Source of the DNA: Pseudomonadota bacterium
GTDB taxonomy: Bacteria > Pseudomonadota > Gammaproteobacteria > Burkholderiales > Rhodocyclaceae
Length of the DNA: 64,000 nucleotides
Direction of reading: 5' to 3'
NCBI GenBank assembly: GCA_018261905.1
Contig: JAGTRU010000010.1
Coordinates: 62,001-126,000 of the forward strand
Shown: in pieces, positions 25,113-32,965 of the stretch
Layout of the letters: each line of letters starts with the position of its first letter
Position numbering within the stretch: the first letter of the stretch is position 1
Translations under genes and position numbers: made by a program
The notes under the pieces: generated by a model
Told to the model about the DNA's origin: nothing
Seen by the model: only the letters and a program-made list of their open reading frames with translations
Database searches by the model: none

Positions 25113-25270
25113 GGCATTACTCCGGGTTCGGCGTACCGCCTGGCATGGCGATGCGGGTGGTCATGCCGGGGAGACGGAGCGCCGGGCAAAAGGATGCAGT
25201 TGGGCGGTGCCCTACGGCGGTGTGACGTTCGCCGGGGCGGCCGGCCGGATCGGCGGGGGCGGCAACGCGA

Positions 25271-25642
25271 TCACTTCGCTTGGTCGGAAGCCAGCGTGCC
25301 GATTTTGTATCGGGCCAGCAATTCATCGGCAAACGGCGCATGCGAGCGCCCTTTGGTTTTCGTTTTGTAGGCCTCGGTCGCTTCCCTGCCGCACCAGGGA
25401 ACAACCAGTTCCGGTGGCGACGGGTGAGCGGGCAGGTAAGCGCTCAGGTCATAGACGCCGCCACGAATCGCCATCCAGCAATTCGCCGCCGTCGCATGTT
25501 TGGCCAGCTCGGCCGGCGTATAGGTTTTCTCGGCGGCCAGCAGGAGACTTTCTTCAGGTGTCGGCAACCACAGGCTTGCCGTCCAGAAGGCTGTGACCAG
25601 CAGCCAGAAGAGCACGGTCGTCGAGAGATAGAAGCGGCGCAT
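25271..25642 (-). CDS. Membrane-anchored cytochrome b5-like protein
   Basis: 123 residues: one N-terminal membrane anchor (YLSTTVLFWLLVTAFWTASL), then a cytochrome b5-type haem domain with YTPAELAKHATAANCWMAI, YDLSAYLPAHPSPPELV (first axial His in the AHPS motif) and TKGRSHAPFADELL (second His). The gene overlaps the stop of the upstream ferric reductase-like gene (TAATG), so the two are translationally coupled and probably form one electron-transfer chain. Confidence 0.85.
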   Translation of the reverse strand: MRRFYLSTTVLFWLLVTAFWTASLWLPTPEESLLLAAEKTYTPAELAKHATAANCWMAIRGGVYDLSAYLPAHPSPPELVVPWCGREATEAYKTKTKGRSHAPFADELLARYKIGTLASDQAK

Positions 25643-26895
25643 TAGCGGAACTCGAAATTTTCAAAGTGGATATGACGGGGCTTGATGCCCCGCTCGTTCA
25701 AAACCTGCCGGAGCCCGACCAGCATGCCGGGCGGCCCGCACAGATAACAATCGCGCTGCGCCAGACCGGGGGCGGCGGGGAGAAGGGCGTTCAGATCGGG
25801 CAACGTCGGGCCGGTTGCCACCGCCCGCAGGGTTAGCTGCGGGTCCTTCGCCGCCAAAACCTGCAATTCGTGCAAAAACGCGGCGTCGGACTCGCTGCGG
25901 TAAAGATAGAGCAGTTGGGTCGGCTGATCGAGCGGCGCGGCCCGTAGCTGCGCCAGGAAGGGCGTGATGCCGATCCCGCCGGCCACCCACAGTTGGGGGA
26001 TGGCCGGCCGGTCGGCCAGGAAGCAGCCAAAGGCGCCTTGCACTCTGGCCAGAACTCCCGGCTCGATGGACTGAATATTTTGCGTACAGTCGCCCAGGGC
26101 TTTTACGCCAAAGCGGATCTCGCCATCGGCCCCGCTGGCGCTCACCGTGAAAGGGTGAAATTCGCCGCAGCCCCGGAAGTTGGGGCCGGCGAAAAAAGCC
26201 ACCAAGGCAAACTGCCCGGGCTTGGCCTGCAAGCCATCGGCCAGCGGCTTCAGGGATATTTCGACCATGCCGTCGGCTACCGGCGTCACGCGGTGCACGA
26301 TGTAGGGTCGGGCGGCTCGGCCGAAGTCCTGGCGCACGATGCGCCAGCCGAGCAAGAAGGCGGCGAGGCCGAGGATCGGCCAGACCGGCTGCTCGATACC
26401 GAGCAGGACCAGGTGCAGCAAGCCGAACAAGACGGCGAGTCCGAGTCCGAGATGCAGCCGGCGCCAGGTTCGGTAGGGAAGCCGTCGTTCGAAAGTTGCC
26501 GCCAGGCCGGCCATCAGCAGGAGCAGGGCCAGCCAGCCGGCCCAGACCGGCCAGCCCTGGCTAAAGGGCGAGAGGGTCTGCCAGGCCAACTGCCGCCCAT
26601 CCGGCCAGGCAGCGGCGGCCAGCAGCAGCGGATGGGCGAGCAATGCCGCATAGGCTGCCATGCCGACCCGGTGATGCCAGTGGTACATCCTTTCCAGTCC
26701 GCCCAGCCCTTGGGCCAGACGGGGCTCGCGAAGCATCAGCAGGAGGCTGGCGAGGAGCAGGCCACAGCCGGCCCAGCCGAGAACGATACCCAGGCTGCGG
26801 GCTATCGATAGTCCCTCGGGCAGCGCCCAATAGACCGGGCCGAGCGTCGCCGCCAGGACCAGTAAGGGGAGCGCCAGGAAGCGCCGGTTGGGCAT
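25642..26895 (-). CDS. Ferric reductase-like flavocytochrome
   Basis: 417 residues. The N-terminal half has about six membrane segments with haem-ligand histidines (MYHWHHRVGMAAY, LLAHPLLL, RRLHLGLGLA). The C-terminal half is a ferredoxin-NADP reductase module: FAD-binding FHPFTVSAS, NAD(P) loop VAGGIGITPFLAQLR, and the closing YLCGPPGMLVGL. It should move electrons from NAD(P)H across the membrane via FAD and haem. It lies in an operon with an ECF sigma factor, two small proteins and a cytochrome b5. Substrate may be iron, or another periplasmic acceptor. Confidence 0.9.
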   Translation of the reverse strand: MPNRRFLALPLLVLAATLGPVYWALPEGLSIARSLGIVLGWAGCGLLLASLLLMLREPRLAQGLGGLERMYHWHHRVGMAAYAALLAHPLLLAAAAWPDGRQLAWQTLSPFSQGWPVWAGWLALLLLMAGLAATFERRLPYRTWRRLHLGLGLAVLFGLLHLVLLGIEQPVWPILGLAAFLLGWRIVRQDFGRAARPYIVHRVTPVADGMVEISLKPLADGLQAKPGQFALVAFFAGPNFRGCGEFHPFTVSASGADGEIRFGVKALGDCTQNIQSIEPGVLARVQGAFGCFLADRPAIPQLWVAGGIGITPFLAQLRAAPLDQPTQLLYLYRSESDAAFLHELQVLAAKDPQLTLRAVATGPTLPDLNALLPAAPGLAQRDCYLCGPPGMLVGLRQVLNERGIKPRHIHFENFEFR

Positions 26896-26917
26896 CGGGC
26901 TTGGGCCGTCGATCGGG

Positions 26918-27223
26918 CTATTTCCCGGGAACGGCCTCAGCCGGTCTCAGGTGCCCACAAATATCCCGCCGGCCAGCGGGTAAAGCCAGGCCGCGTTGGC
27001 GGGCCCGTTCTTCCATCAATTGGTGATGGCTGAGCTGATAAGTGCGGCATTCCTCAAGCCTGCTAAAGCTGCGAATCCGGCTTTGATGCTCGATCCGTTC
27101 CTCCGGGCTCATCAACTGCCAGCCCCGGGTATTGCTTTCGCTGGCCCGCCATGGACCGCGCGCCGCGGCGTTAGCGAGCATCAGCATGGCAATTGCCAGG
27201 CCGACGATCAATTTTGTCAGCAT
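26918..27223 (-). CDS. Small exported protein
   Basis: 101 residues with a signal peptide (MLTKLIVGLAIAMLMLANAA). The mature part, WQLMSPEERIEHQSRIRSF then LEECRTYQLSHHQLMEERA, is His- and Glu-rich, recalling small periplasmic proteins found beside flavocytochromes or metal systems; no named family. Its ATG overlaps the stop of the preceding 41-residue ORF by seven bases, and the ferric reductase gene follows 22 bases later. Confidence 0.75.
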   Translation of the reverse strand: MLTKLIVGLAIAMLMLANAAARGPWRASESNTRGWQLMSPEERIEHQSRIRSFSRLEECRTYQLSHHQLMEERARQRGLALPAGRRDICGHLRPAEAVPGK

Positions 27224-27342
27224 GATCCGTTCCTCGCCGAGTTCTTACCCAATGGTGCCAGACCAATCCGGTCAGCGCTTGCTTTACTGCCGCCGGCTGG
27301 CGTGCCGCCGCGGAAATCGAGAATGCGCTCGTTGGTCGCCAT
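27217..27342 (-). CDS. Small protein, 41 residues, coupled to next gene
   Basis: Starts MATNERILDFRGGTPAGGSK. GGAGAG lies five bases before the ATG at 27342 and the stop overlaps the start of the exported-protein gene by seven bases, a typical translational coupling. The protein is hydrophilic with a single C-terminal Cys and matches no family I know. It lies about 100 bases after the sigma factor gene in the same direction. Confidence 0.5.
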   Translation of the reverse strand: MATNERILDFRGGTPAGGSKASADRIGLAPLGKNSARNGSC

Positions 27343-27439
27343 GCGGCTCTCCGTTATCCCGGCCGGGGACGAATGTCCCTGGCGTACTTGGGGAGACGTT
27401 GATCGGCGCGAAAGGATGCAACAATTTTTGCGCCGGGGC

Positions 27440-27988
27440 TTACGGCTCGGCCAGGGGCGGCCGCGGGGTAAAGCAGCAAACCGTTCCGGCGGCGTCGAAA
27501 CGCACCTGGCAGTTGGTTTCCAGTTTTTCTTTCAGTTGCAGGCGGGCGCGCTGCAGGCGCGACTTGGCGCCGGGCAGGGAAAGACCGAGCAGGGTGGCCA
27601 GTTCCTGCTGCGAGTGGCCCTCAATGTCGCAGTAGGTGATGGCTTGCCGGTCCTTCTCGGCCAGTTCGGTGAGCACCCGCGGCAAACACTGGCTCAGGGT
27701 GTCGACCGGTTCCGGTGCTTCGGTGGCCGGTGCCGCCAGGTCTTCCGGCAGGGGCTGGTGTTGGCGGGTGCGGCGCCAGCGATCGGCCAGCGCATGGCGT
27801 GCCACCTGGAACAGCCAGGCCCGCGGATTGTCGATGTGGCAGAACTGTTTTCCCAGGCCCATGGCCTTGATGAAAACTTCCTGCAGCACTTCCTCGGCAT
27901 CTTCCGGCTGACTGGCCCGCTGCCGCAGGTAGCCCAGCAATTCGGCCTGGCAGGCGGCCCAGGCGGTCATCAGGCAGTGCGGATGCAT
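27440..27988 (-). CDS. sigZ: ECF RNA polymerase sigma factor, SigZ-like
   Basis: 182 residues. Region 2: LLGYLRQRASQPEDAEEVLQ then EVFIKAM and NPRAWLFQVARHALADRWRR. Region 4: LTELAEKDRQAITYCDIEGH, SQQELATLLGLSLPGAKSRL. The C-terminal CQVRFDAAGTVCCFTP with three Cys is typical of SigZ-type ECF factors and may sense metal or redox. The start codon overlaps the stop of the broken regulator gene (TGATG), so translation was coupled. No anti-sigma gene is adjacent; the downstream redox operon is the likely target. Confidence 0.9.
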   Translation of the reverse strand: MHPHCLMTAWAACQAELLGYLRQRASQPEDAEEVLQEVFIKAMGLGKQFCHIDNPRAWLFQVARHALADRWRRTRQHQPLPEDLAAPATEAPEPVDTLSQCLPRVLTELAEKDRQAITYCDIEGHSQQELATLLGLSLPGAKSRLQRARLQLKEKLETNCQVRFDAAGTVCCFTPRPPLAEP

Positions 27989-28395
27989 CAGGCGTCTTCC
28001 CGCGCCGCAAGACCAAAGCGTTTCATCTTTTCCCACAGCGCTTCCGCGGTCTGGGTCAGGTGGCCGTTATGGCGCTCGAGGGCGACGATCAGGAAGTCGC
28101 GTTCGCAGGCCATCAGATAGTCGGTCAACGATGGCGAGGCGAGGGGAATGGCACCGGGCTCCACCGGGTTTTCGCCAAAGAAGGCGTTGGCGCCGAGCAG
28201 CGGGCCGGGCGAGAGGATGCCGGCGCTGCGGTCGGGCTGGCGGATATCGCTCTCCATCACGCGGTAGAGCCGGCTTTCCAGCGCCGCTGCGGCGGCGAAG
28301 CCTTCGAGCGGGTAGCGTTGGGTGAGCGATTCGCCCATGATCCCGTCGTCCTCGATCAGGCAGAGGTGCGGGCGGGTTTCAGGCGGTATGGCCAT
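27988..28395 (-). pseudogene. Remnant of an NtrC-type response regulator
   Basis: 135 codons remain of a protein normally near 450. The start (MAIPPETRPHLCLIEDDGIM) is the first strand of a receiver domain with its acidic pair; the end (SLTDYLMACERDFLIVALER then NGHLTQTAEALWEKMKRFGL) is a Fis-type helix-turn-helix in which the GISRK-like turn between the helices is missing. The central receiver and the AAA+ domain have been deleted while keeping one open frame. It overlaps the kinase remnant by 17 bases, as intact pairs do. Confidence 0.75.
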
Positions 28396-28687
28396 AGGGA
28401 ATTCCAACTTTGAAAGTGGTGTAGCCGGGCAGACGCTCGACCTCGATTTCGTCGTCCAGTTGCTGCACGATCTGATAGACGATCCTCCGTCCCGGACCAT
28501 GGCCGCGTTCGCTGCTCACGGCGAAGGGTTCAAACAGCGTATCCATGCGTTCCTGGGGAATATAGTCGCCATCGTTGGTGCTGGCCAGGGGTAAGTGCTT
28601 TTCCGTCGCTTCGACCAGCAGGCGGACGCCGCCTTCTTCCGCCGCACCGATGGCGTGGAGCGGCAGGTTGAGCAGGATCCGGCGCAT
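28379..28687 (-). pseudogene. Remnant of a sensor histidine kinase (ATPase domain end)
   Basis: The frame reads MRRILLNLPLHAIGAAEEGG (N-box with His where Asn is normal), then DGDYIPQERMDTLFEPFAVS and GHGPGRRIVYQIVQQLDDEI (G2-box), ending IPYGHTA. No sensor or histidine domain precedes it: about 50 bases upstream the sequence becomes that of an IS3-family remnant on the opposite strand. The kinase was therefore truncated, probably by that insertion. Confidence 0.75.
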
Positions 28688-28734
28688 CGGCGAGAATGAG
28701 CGGGGCGTCCACATCCTCGGCGGCGAAGGGGGAA

Positions 28735-29210
28735 TCCTTGGCCTTGTTTTCGACGAGCAGGGCGCGCAGTTCACCCGCGTCGCCTTCACCGCAGGGCTGA
28801 AGCGGGAGGGTGAGGTCATCAGCATGGATGGTCGGGGACGCGCCTTCGGCAACCTCTTCGTCGAGCGGCTGTGGCGTAGCGTGAAGCACGAGGATATGTA
28901 CCTGAAGGGCTAGGCCTCGAAGGGCGTGTTGCTGCTCGGCCTGACGGCGTATTTCGCCTTCTACAACGGCGAGTGGCCGCACCCGTCGCTCGGGCTGCAA
29001 ACGCCGGATGTCGTGTGTCGCAGGGGCGTGGGGGGCGGCGCGCTGGAGGAATTCCCTGTTCCGCTACGCTTCACTTCACAGGGAATTCCTCCATCACAAA
29101 GGCAAAGTCGGAGGCAACGGCAACCACCCAATCAAAGGCAAAACCGGGGCAGCGTCGTCCAACTGCGAGTGAAGTCGAACGCATTGCTTAAACTGACTGC
29201 ATTGTCTCGT
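28735..29210 (+). mobile_element. IS3-family insertion sequence remnant (transposase C-terminus)
   Basis: Plus-strand translation gives VFDEQGAQFTRVAFTAGL (second catalytic Asp region), ISMDGRGRAFGNLFVERLWR, VKHEDMYLKG, a TAG at 28911-28913 where homologues have Tyr, then TAYFAFYNGEWPHPSLGLQ and TPDVV with the final Glu region altered. A frameshift near 29075 leads to HFTGNSSITKAKSEA and a normal end ASEVERIA at 29191. The N-terminal half and left end are missing, so it cannot move by itself. Confidence 0.85.
29044..29093. repeat. 16-bp perfect inverted repeat within the IS remnant
   Basis: TGGAGGAATTCCCTGT (29044-29059) and ACAGGGAATTCCTCCA (29078-29093) with an 18-base loop, inside the 3' part of the transposase frame. 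IS3 relatives carry a similar palindrome at this place in the reading frame. Confidence 0.7.
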
Positions 29211-29269
29211 CGATCGCCATTCCCCGGCGGCAGCATCGGTCCTGTCGCCAGCGCGCCGGGAATTTCGGG

Positions 29270-29536
29270 TCAGCGGGAAGCCATGGCCTTTTCGTCTTGC
29301 AGCGCGGCCTTCAGGTCGTCCACCAGGCGCTCGATGGATTTGTGCGCATCGTAGAACTCGAATTCGCCCTTGCCGGTTTCAAGAACGACGTTGGGTTCGT
29401 CGCCATAGAGCGGGACTTGGACATGGACGCCTTTGGTGATGACGATCATGCCGTCCTCTTTTTTTGACGGTTCGCTGAGGGCGACGGGGGTGAAGCCGAG
29501 TTTGTTGAGTTTTTCGGCGAGGGCTTGGGCGTTCAT
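29270..29536 (-). CDS. Small hypothetical protein
   Basis: 88 residues, no signal or membrane span: MNAQALAEKLNKLGFTPVAL at the start, then MIVITKGVHVQVPLYGDEPN and FEFYDAHKSIERLVDDLKAA. Compact alpha/beta look. AGGAAA precedes the ATG on the minus strand. It is 64 bases downstream of the DUF3553-like gene and may share its transcript. No family recognised. Confidence 0.7.
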   Translation of the reverse strand: MNAQALAEKLNKLGFTPVALSEPSKKEDGMIVITKGVHVQVPLYGDEPNVVLETGKGEFEFYDAHKSIERLVDDLKAALQDEKAMASR

Positions 29537-29600
29537 GTGTTTCCTTTGTCGGTAATTGGGTTGGTTGCCGGCAGGGCTCCGGCAAATGGTGGGGGTGGAT

Positions 29601-30461
29601 TTATTTTTGGCCGATTGCCCAGATGAAGGACTGGACGTCGATCATGTCCCTGGGCATCAAGCCTTCCTCCGCGAGAGTGGCGCGGAGGTGGTTGTAGAGT
29701 CGCTGAACCGCCGTATAGCTGCGCCAGTTCGGTTCCGATTTGTAATGGATTCGCCAGCAAAAGGCCTTCGCCACATTCTGGATGACCGTCGGTTTGATGA
29801 AGGCCTTTTCCTGCGGGAAGCGGATGAATCCGAACAGAGTGGCATAAGGCCAGCGGTTGATGCCCAGCAGGTCGAGGGCACGAACGAATCCCTTGAAGCG
29901 GTCTTCTTCCGAGTCCGTTCCATAGAGGAGGGCGGCCAGGGCTTCGGCGAAGGTTTTTTGCGGCACGGGGGTCTCCAGGGCGCTGTAGAAAGCCGTCTTT
30001 TCGCTCTTGGTCAGCAGATTGGTCAGCGACTCGATGTGCCGGGCCCGGTCGCAGATGTCCTGATAGCGGCTCTCGGCGAGGAGTTGCGAAATTTCGCCCT
30101 GGCCCAGCAACTGGATGCAGAACTGGTGGGCGCGCCCGCTGGCCTCGCGTTCCTCCTTGACATAGCGCGGCGCGGCAAAGCCGTCCGGGTGGATTGCCAG
30201 GAAGCGTTCAACGGCCTTGGCCGGCGTCACATAGACCGCGTTATCGATTTGCGACGTTTCGATCAGGTTGTCCAGTTGGCGGTGTTTGGCCGCGGCACCC
30301 TCGGCGATCTCGAGTTGAACGAACGATTTTGCCAGGCGCTTGGCGCCGATACCGACAAAGAACACATCGATGCTGTCGGGGCCGACATTGAGCACTTTCC
30401 CGAGTCCCCAGCTTTTCTGCTTGGGGTGAAATACACGATCGCCTTGGGTTGGACTGCTCAT
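29601..30461 (-). CDS. Hypothetical protein with an N-terminal DUF3553-like domain
   Basis: 286 residues. The first 60 (GDRVFHPKQKSWGLGKVLNV, DSIDVFFVGIGAKRL) match the small SH3-like DUF3553 fold often attached to nucleic-acid enzymes. The remaining 220 residues are helical and end MPRDMIDVQSFIWAIGQK. The segment NRWPYATLFGFIRFPQEKAF recalls proteins linked to restriction or DNA-repair loci, but I do not assign a role. Likely co-transcribed with the 88-residue gene. Confidence 0.75.
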   Translation of the reverse strand: MSSPTQGDRVFHPKQKSWGLGKVLNVGPDSIDVFFVGIGAKRLAKSFVQLEIAEGAAAKHRQLDNLIETSQIDNAVYVTPAKAVERFLAIHPDGFAAPRYVKEEREASGRAHQFCIQLLGQGEISQLLAESRYQDICDRARHIESLTNLLTKSEKTAFYSALETPVPQKTFAEALAALLYGTDSEEDRFKGFVRALDLLGINRWPYATLFGFIRFPQEKAFIKPTVIQNVAKAFCWRIHYKSEPNWRSYTAVQRLYNHLRATLAEEGLMPRDMIDVQSFIWAIGQK

Positions 30462-30505
30462 CTTGCTCTCCGCCGTTTCCGGAAAAAAGCGGCGGATTTT
30501 ATCAT

Positions 30506-30667
30506 CCTAGAAAACGCAATTGAACCGCGGAGACACAGAGGTGCAGAGGAAAAACAATGGTTTGCCTGGATTATTCGGCACCCCTTCGGGGGGCGCCGCA
30601 AAAACCTTGCAAGCCACTGCTTTCACGTTCTTCTCTGCGCCTTTGCGATTCTGCGGTAAGGTTTTTA
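30506..30667. repeat. Dispersed intergenic repeat, copy 2
   Basis: CCTAGAAAACGCAATTGAAC at the left end is identical to copy 1 and it ends CTGCGGTAAGGTTTTT. The internal GGCACCCCTTCGGGGGGCGCC hairpin is kept although the bases differ, which suggests the fold matters. Same orientation as copy 1. Confidence 0.85.
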
Positions 30668-30819
30668 GGATCATGCGTTGGAAAAGGCGAATCCGGCCGG
30701 AGCGAGCAGTGGTTTCGCCGGAAAAAAACATGGCATGGCGATCGGATCGCCATTTCCTTTGCGCTTCCCGAGCTATACACTGGCCACCGTCCATTCCGCG
30801 ACAACTTGGAGAGGGAAGC
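30668..30819. other. Leader region of the 68-residue gene
   Basis: No gene seen. It lies between repeat copy 2 and the small plus-strand gene, and should contain its promoter; CGAGCTATACACTGG (about 30767) holds a TATACA-like -10 element but a -35 is not clear. Confidence 0.3.
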
Positions 30820-31026
30820 ATGCAAGGTTTGTTTGAGTACAAGCTCGATGGTAAAGGTGACGCTGTTGTCTTGGGTGTCGATCTGGATTCAATCAGCGCC
30901 AAAGCCCTGGCTCGACTTGATCGTTACATCAATTGGGAGGATGTTCTAAAACTGACGGAGAACGATCCGGAAGCGGCTTCTGCCGCCGAACGCCTGCATA
31001 CCGTTTTGCAGCATCTGGGACGCTGA
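30820..31026 (+). CDS. Small hypothetical protein, 68 residues
   Basis: MQGLFEYKLDGKGDAVVLGV followed by SISAKALARLDRYINWEDVL and a helical end. GAGAGGGAAG gives a good ribosome-binding site for the ATG at 30820, and a strong intrinsic terminator follows 43 bases after the stop, so this is very probably a real single-gene unit. No family known. Confidence 0.65.
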   Translation: MQGLFEYKLDGKGDAVVLGVDLDSISAKALARLDRYINWEDVLKLTENDPEAASAAERLHTVLQHLGR

Positions 31027-31068
31027 TCTGGCGCCCAAGATGCGCTAAGCAAGGAAGCGCGTCGAAAG

Positions 31069-31102
31069 AGGAGCCAGGGCTTGGGCCTTGCGCTCCTTTT
31101 TT
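31069..31102 (+). terminator. Intrinsic terminator
   Basis: AGGAGC (31069-31074) pairs with GCTCCT (31092-31097), with inner G/C-rich pairing, followed by TTTTTT. It closes the 68-residue gene and separates it from the convergent arsenic operon. Confidence 0.75.
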
Positions 31103-31114
31103 CATTCTGGAAAC

Positions 31115-31876
31115 CTAGCCGGTATTTTCGCCACCGGCCGCCGCGCTGAGGGCGGCGCATGGGCTGCTGTTTTCCTCGGCGCCAGATACCGGCGGCCGGC
31201 CTTCGATGGCGGCCTTGGCCGCCTCCAGAACCTTGCGCGCCGGCGTCCGGCGGACTTTGTCGGCGAGGGCGATGGCGGCCCGCAGGGTATCGTCGGCAAT
31301 GCCGAGCTGGCGGCCGGCGGCGATGTGATATTCGACGCAAGGGAGGCAGTTGCTGCCGATGGCGGCGCCGATGGCGACCAGTTCGACTTCCCGTGGGCTG
31401 AGTTGGGGCATGGCGTTTCCTGGTGAAAGGGGTGGGGTGGTGAGCGTCTTGCTCATCAAGGTCGAGGTGGCGGGACAGAGGCCGGAAAACTGCGTAGTTG
31501 CCCGAATGGCCGGCGGCGCCTCGTGCCGGGCGGTGGGCTGGTAACCGAGGTGGGTGAACAAATCGGCCGCCGTCGTGGTCAGCAGAAACAGGCGACTTAC
31601 CCCCTGGCTGGCGGCGTACTGTTCGGCCCGGGCGACCAGTTGGCGGCCCAGGCCGGAGCCGCGCCGGTCGGGGCTGACGGCCAGCGAGCGGAGCAGGCCG
31701 AAGGGGCCGTAGCGTTCGAGGCCAATTAGCCCATAGAGGCCATCGGGCCCGCGACTGCCGAAAAACTTCCGGCCCGACCCGGCGGCCAGATCGGCGACCG
31801 GCAGCCCGCACTGCTCAAGCAGCGGCACGACTGTCCGGTGGTCGGCGATGGCCGCGATCGGCGGGCGGTCTGTCAT
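31115..31876 (-). CDS. ArsN2-like N-acetyltransferase fused to a CMD/AhpD-like domain
   Basis: 253 residues. Residues 1-140 form a GNAT acetyltransferase of the arsenic-operon ArsN2 type (VVPLLEQCGLPVADL, GLIGLERYGPFGLLRSLAVS, the acyl-CoA loop RRGSGLGRQLV, LFLLTTTAADLFTHLGYQ). Residues about 155-235 form a carboxymuconolactone-decarboxylase/AhpD-like domain (LSPREVELVAIGAAIGSNCL, PCVEYHIAAGRQLGI, the CxxC-like Cys in NCLPCVEYH). It starts 2 bases after the acr3 stop and is the last gene of the operon. In most genomes these two are separate genes. Confidence 0.87.
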   Translation of the reverse strand: MTDRPPIAAIADHRTVVPLLEQCGLPVADLAAGSGRKFFGSRGPDGLYGLIGLERYGPFGLLRSLAVSPDRRGSGLGRQLVARAEQYAASQGVSRLFLLTTTAADLFTHLGYQPTARHEAPPAIRATTQFSGLCPATSTLMSKTLTTPPLSPGNAMPQLSPREVELVAIGAAIGSNCLPCVEYHIAAGRQLGIADDTLRAAIALADKVRRTPARKVLEAAKAAIEGRPPVSGAEENSSPCAALSAAAGGENTG

Positions 31877-31878
31877 GA

Positions 31879-32931
31879 TCAGACTTTTTCGTTGCTGAAA
31901 TAGCGTTTCTGGAACCACAGCGCAACGCCGACCAGACCGATCATGACCGGCACCTCAACGAGCGGCCCGATCACCGCCGCGAAGGCGGCCCCGGAATTGA
32001 TGCCATACACCGCAATCGCCACCGCGATGGCCAGTTCGAAATTGTTGCTGGCGGCGGTGAAGGAGAGCGTCGTGCATTTCTTGTAATTGGCCCCGACCTT
32101 GCGGCTCATGTAGAACGAAAAGAGGAACATGACCACGAAGTAGATGAGCAGCGGAATGGCGATGCGCACGACGTCGAGCGGGATGGTGACGATCAACTGG
32201 CCCTTCAGACTGAACATGACGACGATGGTGAAGAGCAGGGCGACCAAGGTGATCGGCCCGATTTTCGGCACGAAGTGCGTGTGGTACCACTCCTTGCTCA
32301 CGTAGCGCAGCATGACGACGCGGGTCAGCACGCCGGCGACGCAGGGGATGCCGAGATAGATGAAAACGCTTTCGGCGATCTGGCCGATCGAGATATCGAC
32401 GACCATGCCGGTCAGCCCGAAGAGCGGCGGCAGGACGGTGACGAAGAACCAGGCGTAGACGCTGAAGAAGAGCACCTGGAAGATCGAGTTGAAGGCAACC
32501 AGGCCGGCGGCGTACTCGGTCGAACCCTTGGCGATTTCGTTCCAGACGATGACCATGGCGATGCAGCGGGCGAGGCCGATGAGGATCAGGCCGACCATGT
32601 ATTCCGGCTTGTCCGGCAGGAAAATGATGGCCAGGGCGAACATCAGGATCGGTCCGAGGATCCAGTTCTGCAGCAGCGACAGGCCGAGCACCTTCTTGTC
32701 GCTGAAGACGTCGGGCAATTCTTCGTAGCGCACCTTGGCGAAGGGCGGGTACATCATCAGGATCAGGCCGAGGGCGATCGGGATATTGGTTGTCCCGACC
32801 TGGAAGCGGTTGATGAAGGCCTCGGTGCCCGGCACGAAATAGCCGAGGGCGATGCCCAGCGCCATGGCGGCGAAAATCCACACCGTCAGGTAACGGTCGA
32901 GGAAAGATAGTTTCTTGCTTACCGCACTCAT
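31879..32931 (-). CDS. acr3: Arsenite efflux transporter, ACR3 family
   Basis: 350 residues with ten membrane segments. Marked by [35 protein letters not shown] (the essential Cys lies here), [13 protein letters not shown] and [17 protein letters not shown]. Exports arsenite or antimonite at the inner membrane, possibly with ArsA. GGGAG precedes the ATG at 32931 by seven bases; upstream codons in the same frame are not coding. Followed immediately by the acetyltransferase fusion. Confidence 0.95.
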   Translation of the reverse strand: MSAVSKKLSFLDRYLTVWIFAAMALGIALGYFVPGTEAFINRFQVGTTNIPIALGLILMMYPPFAKVRYEELPDVFSDKKVLGLSLLQNWILGPILMFALAIIFLPDKPEYMVGLILIGLARCIAMVIVWNEIAKGSTEYAAGLVAFNSIFQVLFFSVYAWFFVTVLPPLFGLTGMVVDISIGQIAESVFIYLGIPCVAGVLTRVVMLRYVSKEWYHTHFVPKIGPITLVALLFTIVVMFSLKGQLIVTIPLDVVRIAIPLLIYFVVMFLFSFYMSRKVGANYKKCTTLSFTAASNNFELAIAVAIAVYGINSGAAFAAVIGPLVEVPVMIGLVGVALWFQKRYFSNEKV

Positions 32932-32965
32932 TTCAGTTCTCCCATGCAATGCTTGGTTTATTAAT

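Noticed and set aside
28688..29000. Extension of the histidine kinase on the minus strand
   Set aside because: The apparent kinase-like text (LRALLVENKAKDSPF) is antisense to the IS3 transposase segment with the DEQGAQFT motif, so it is not part of the kinase.
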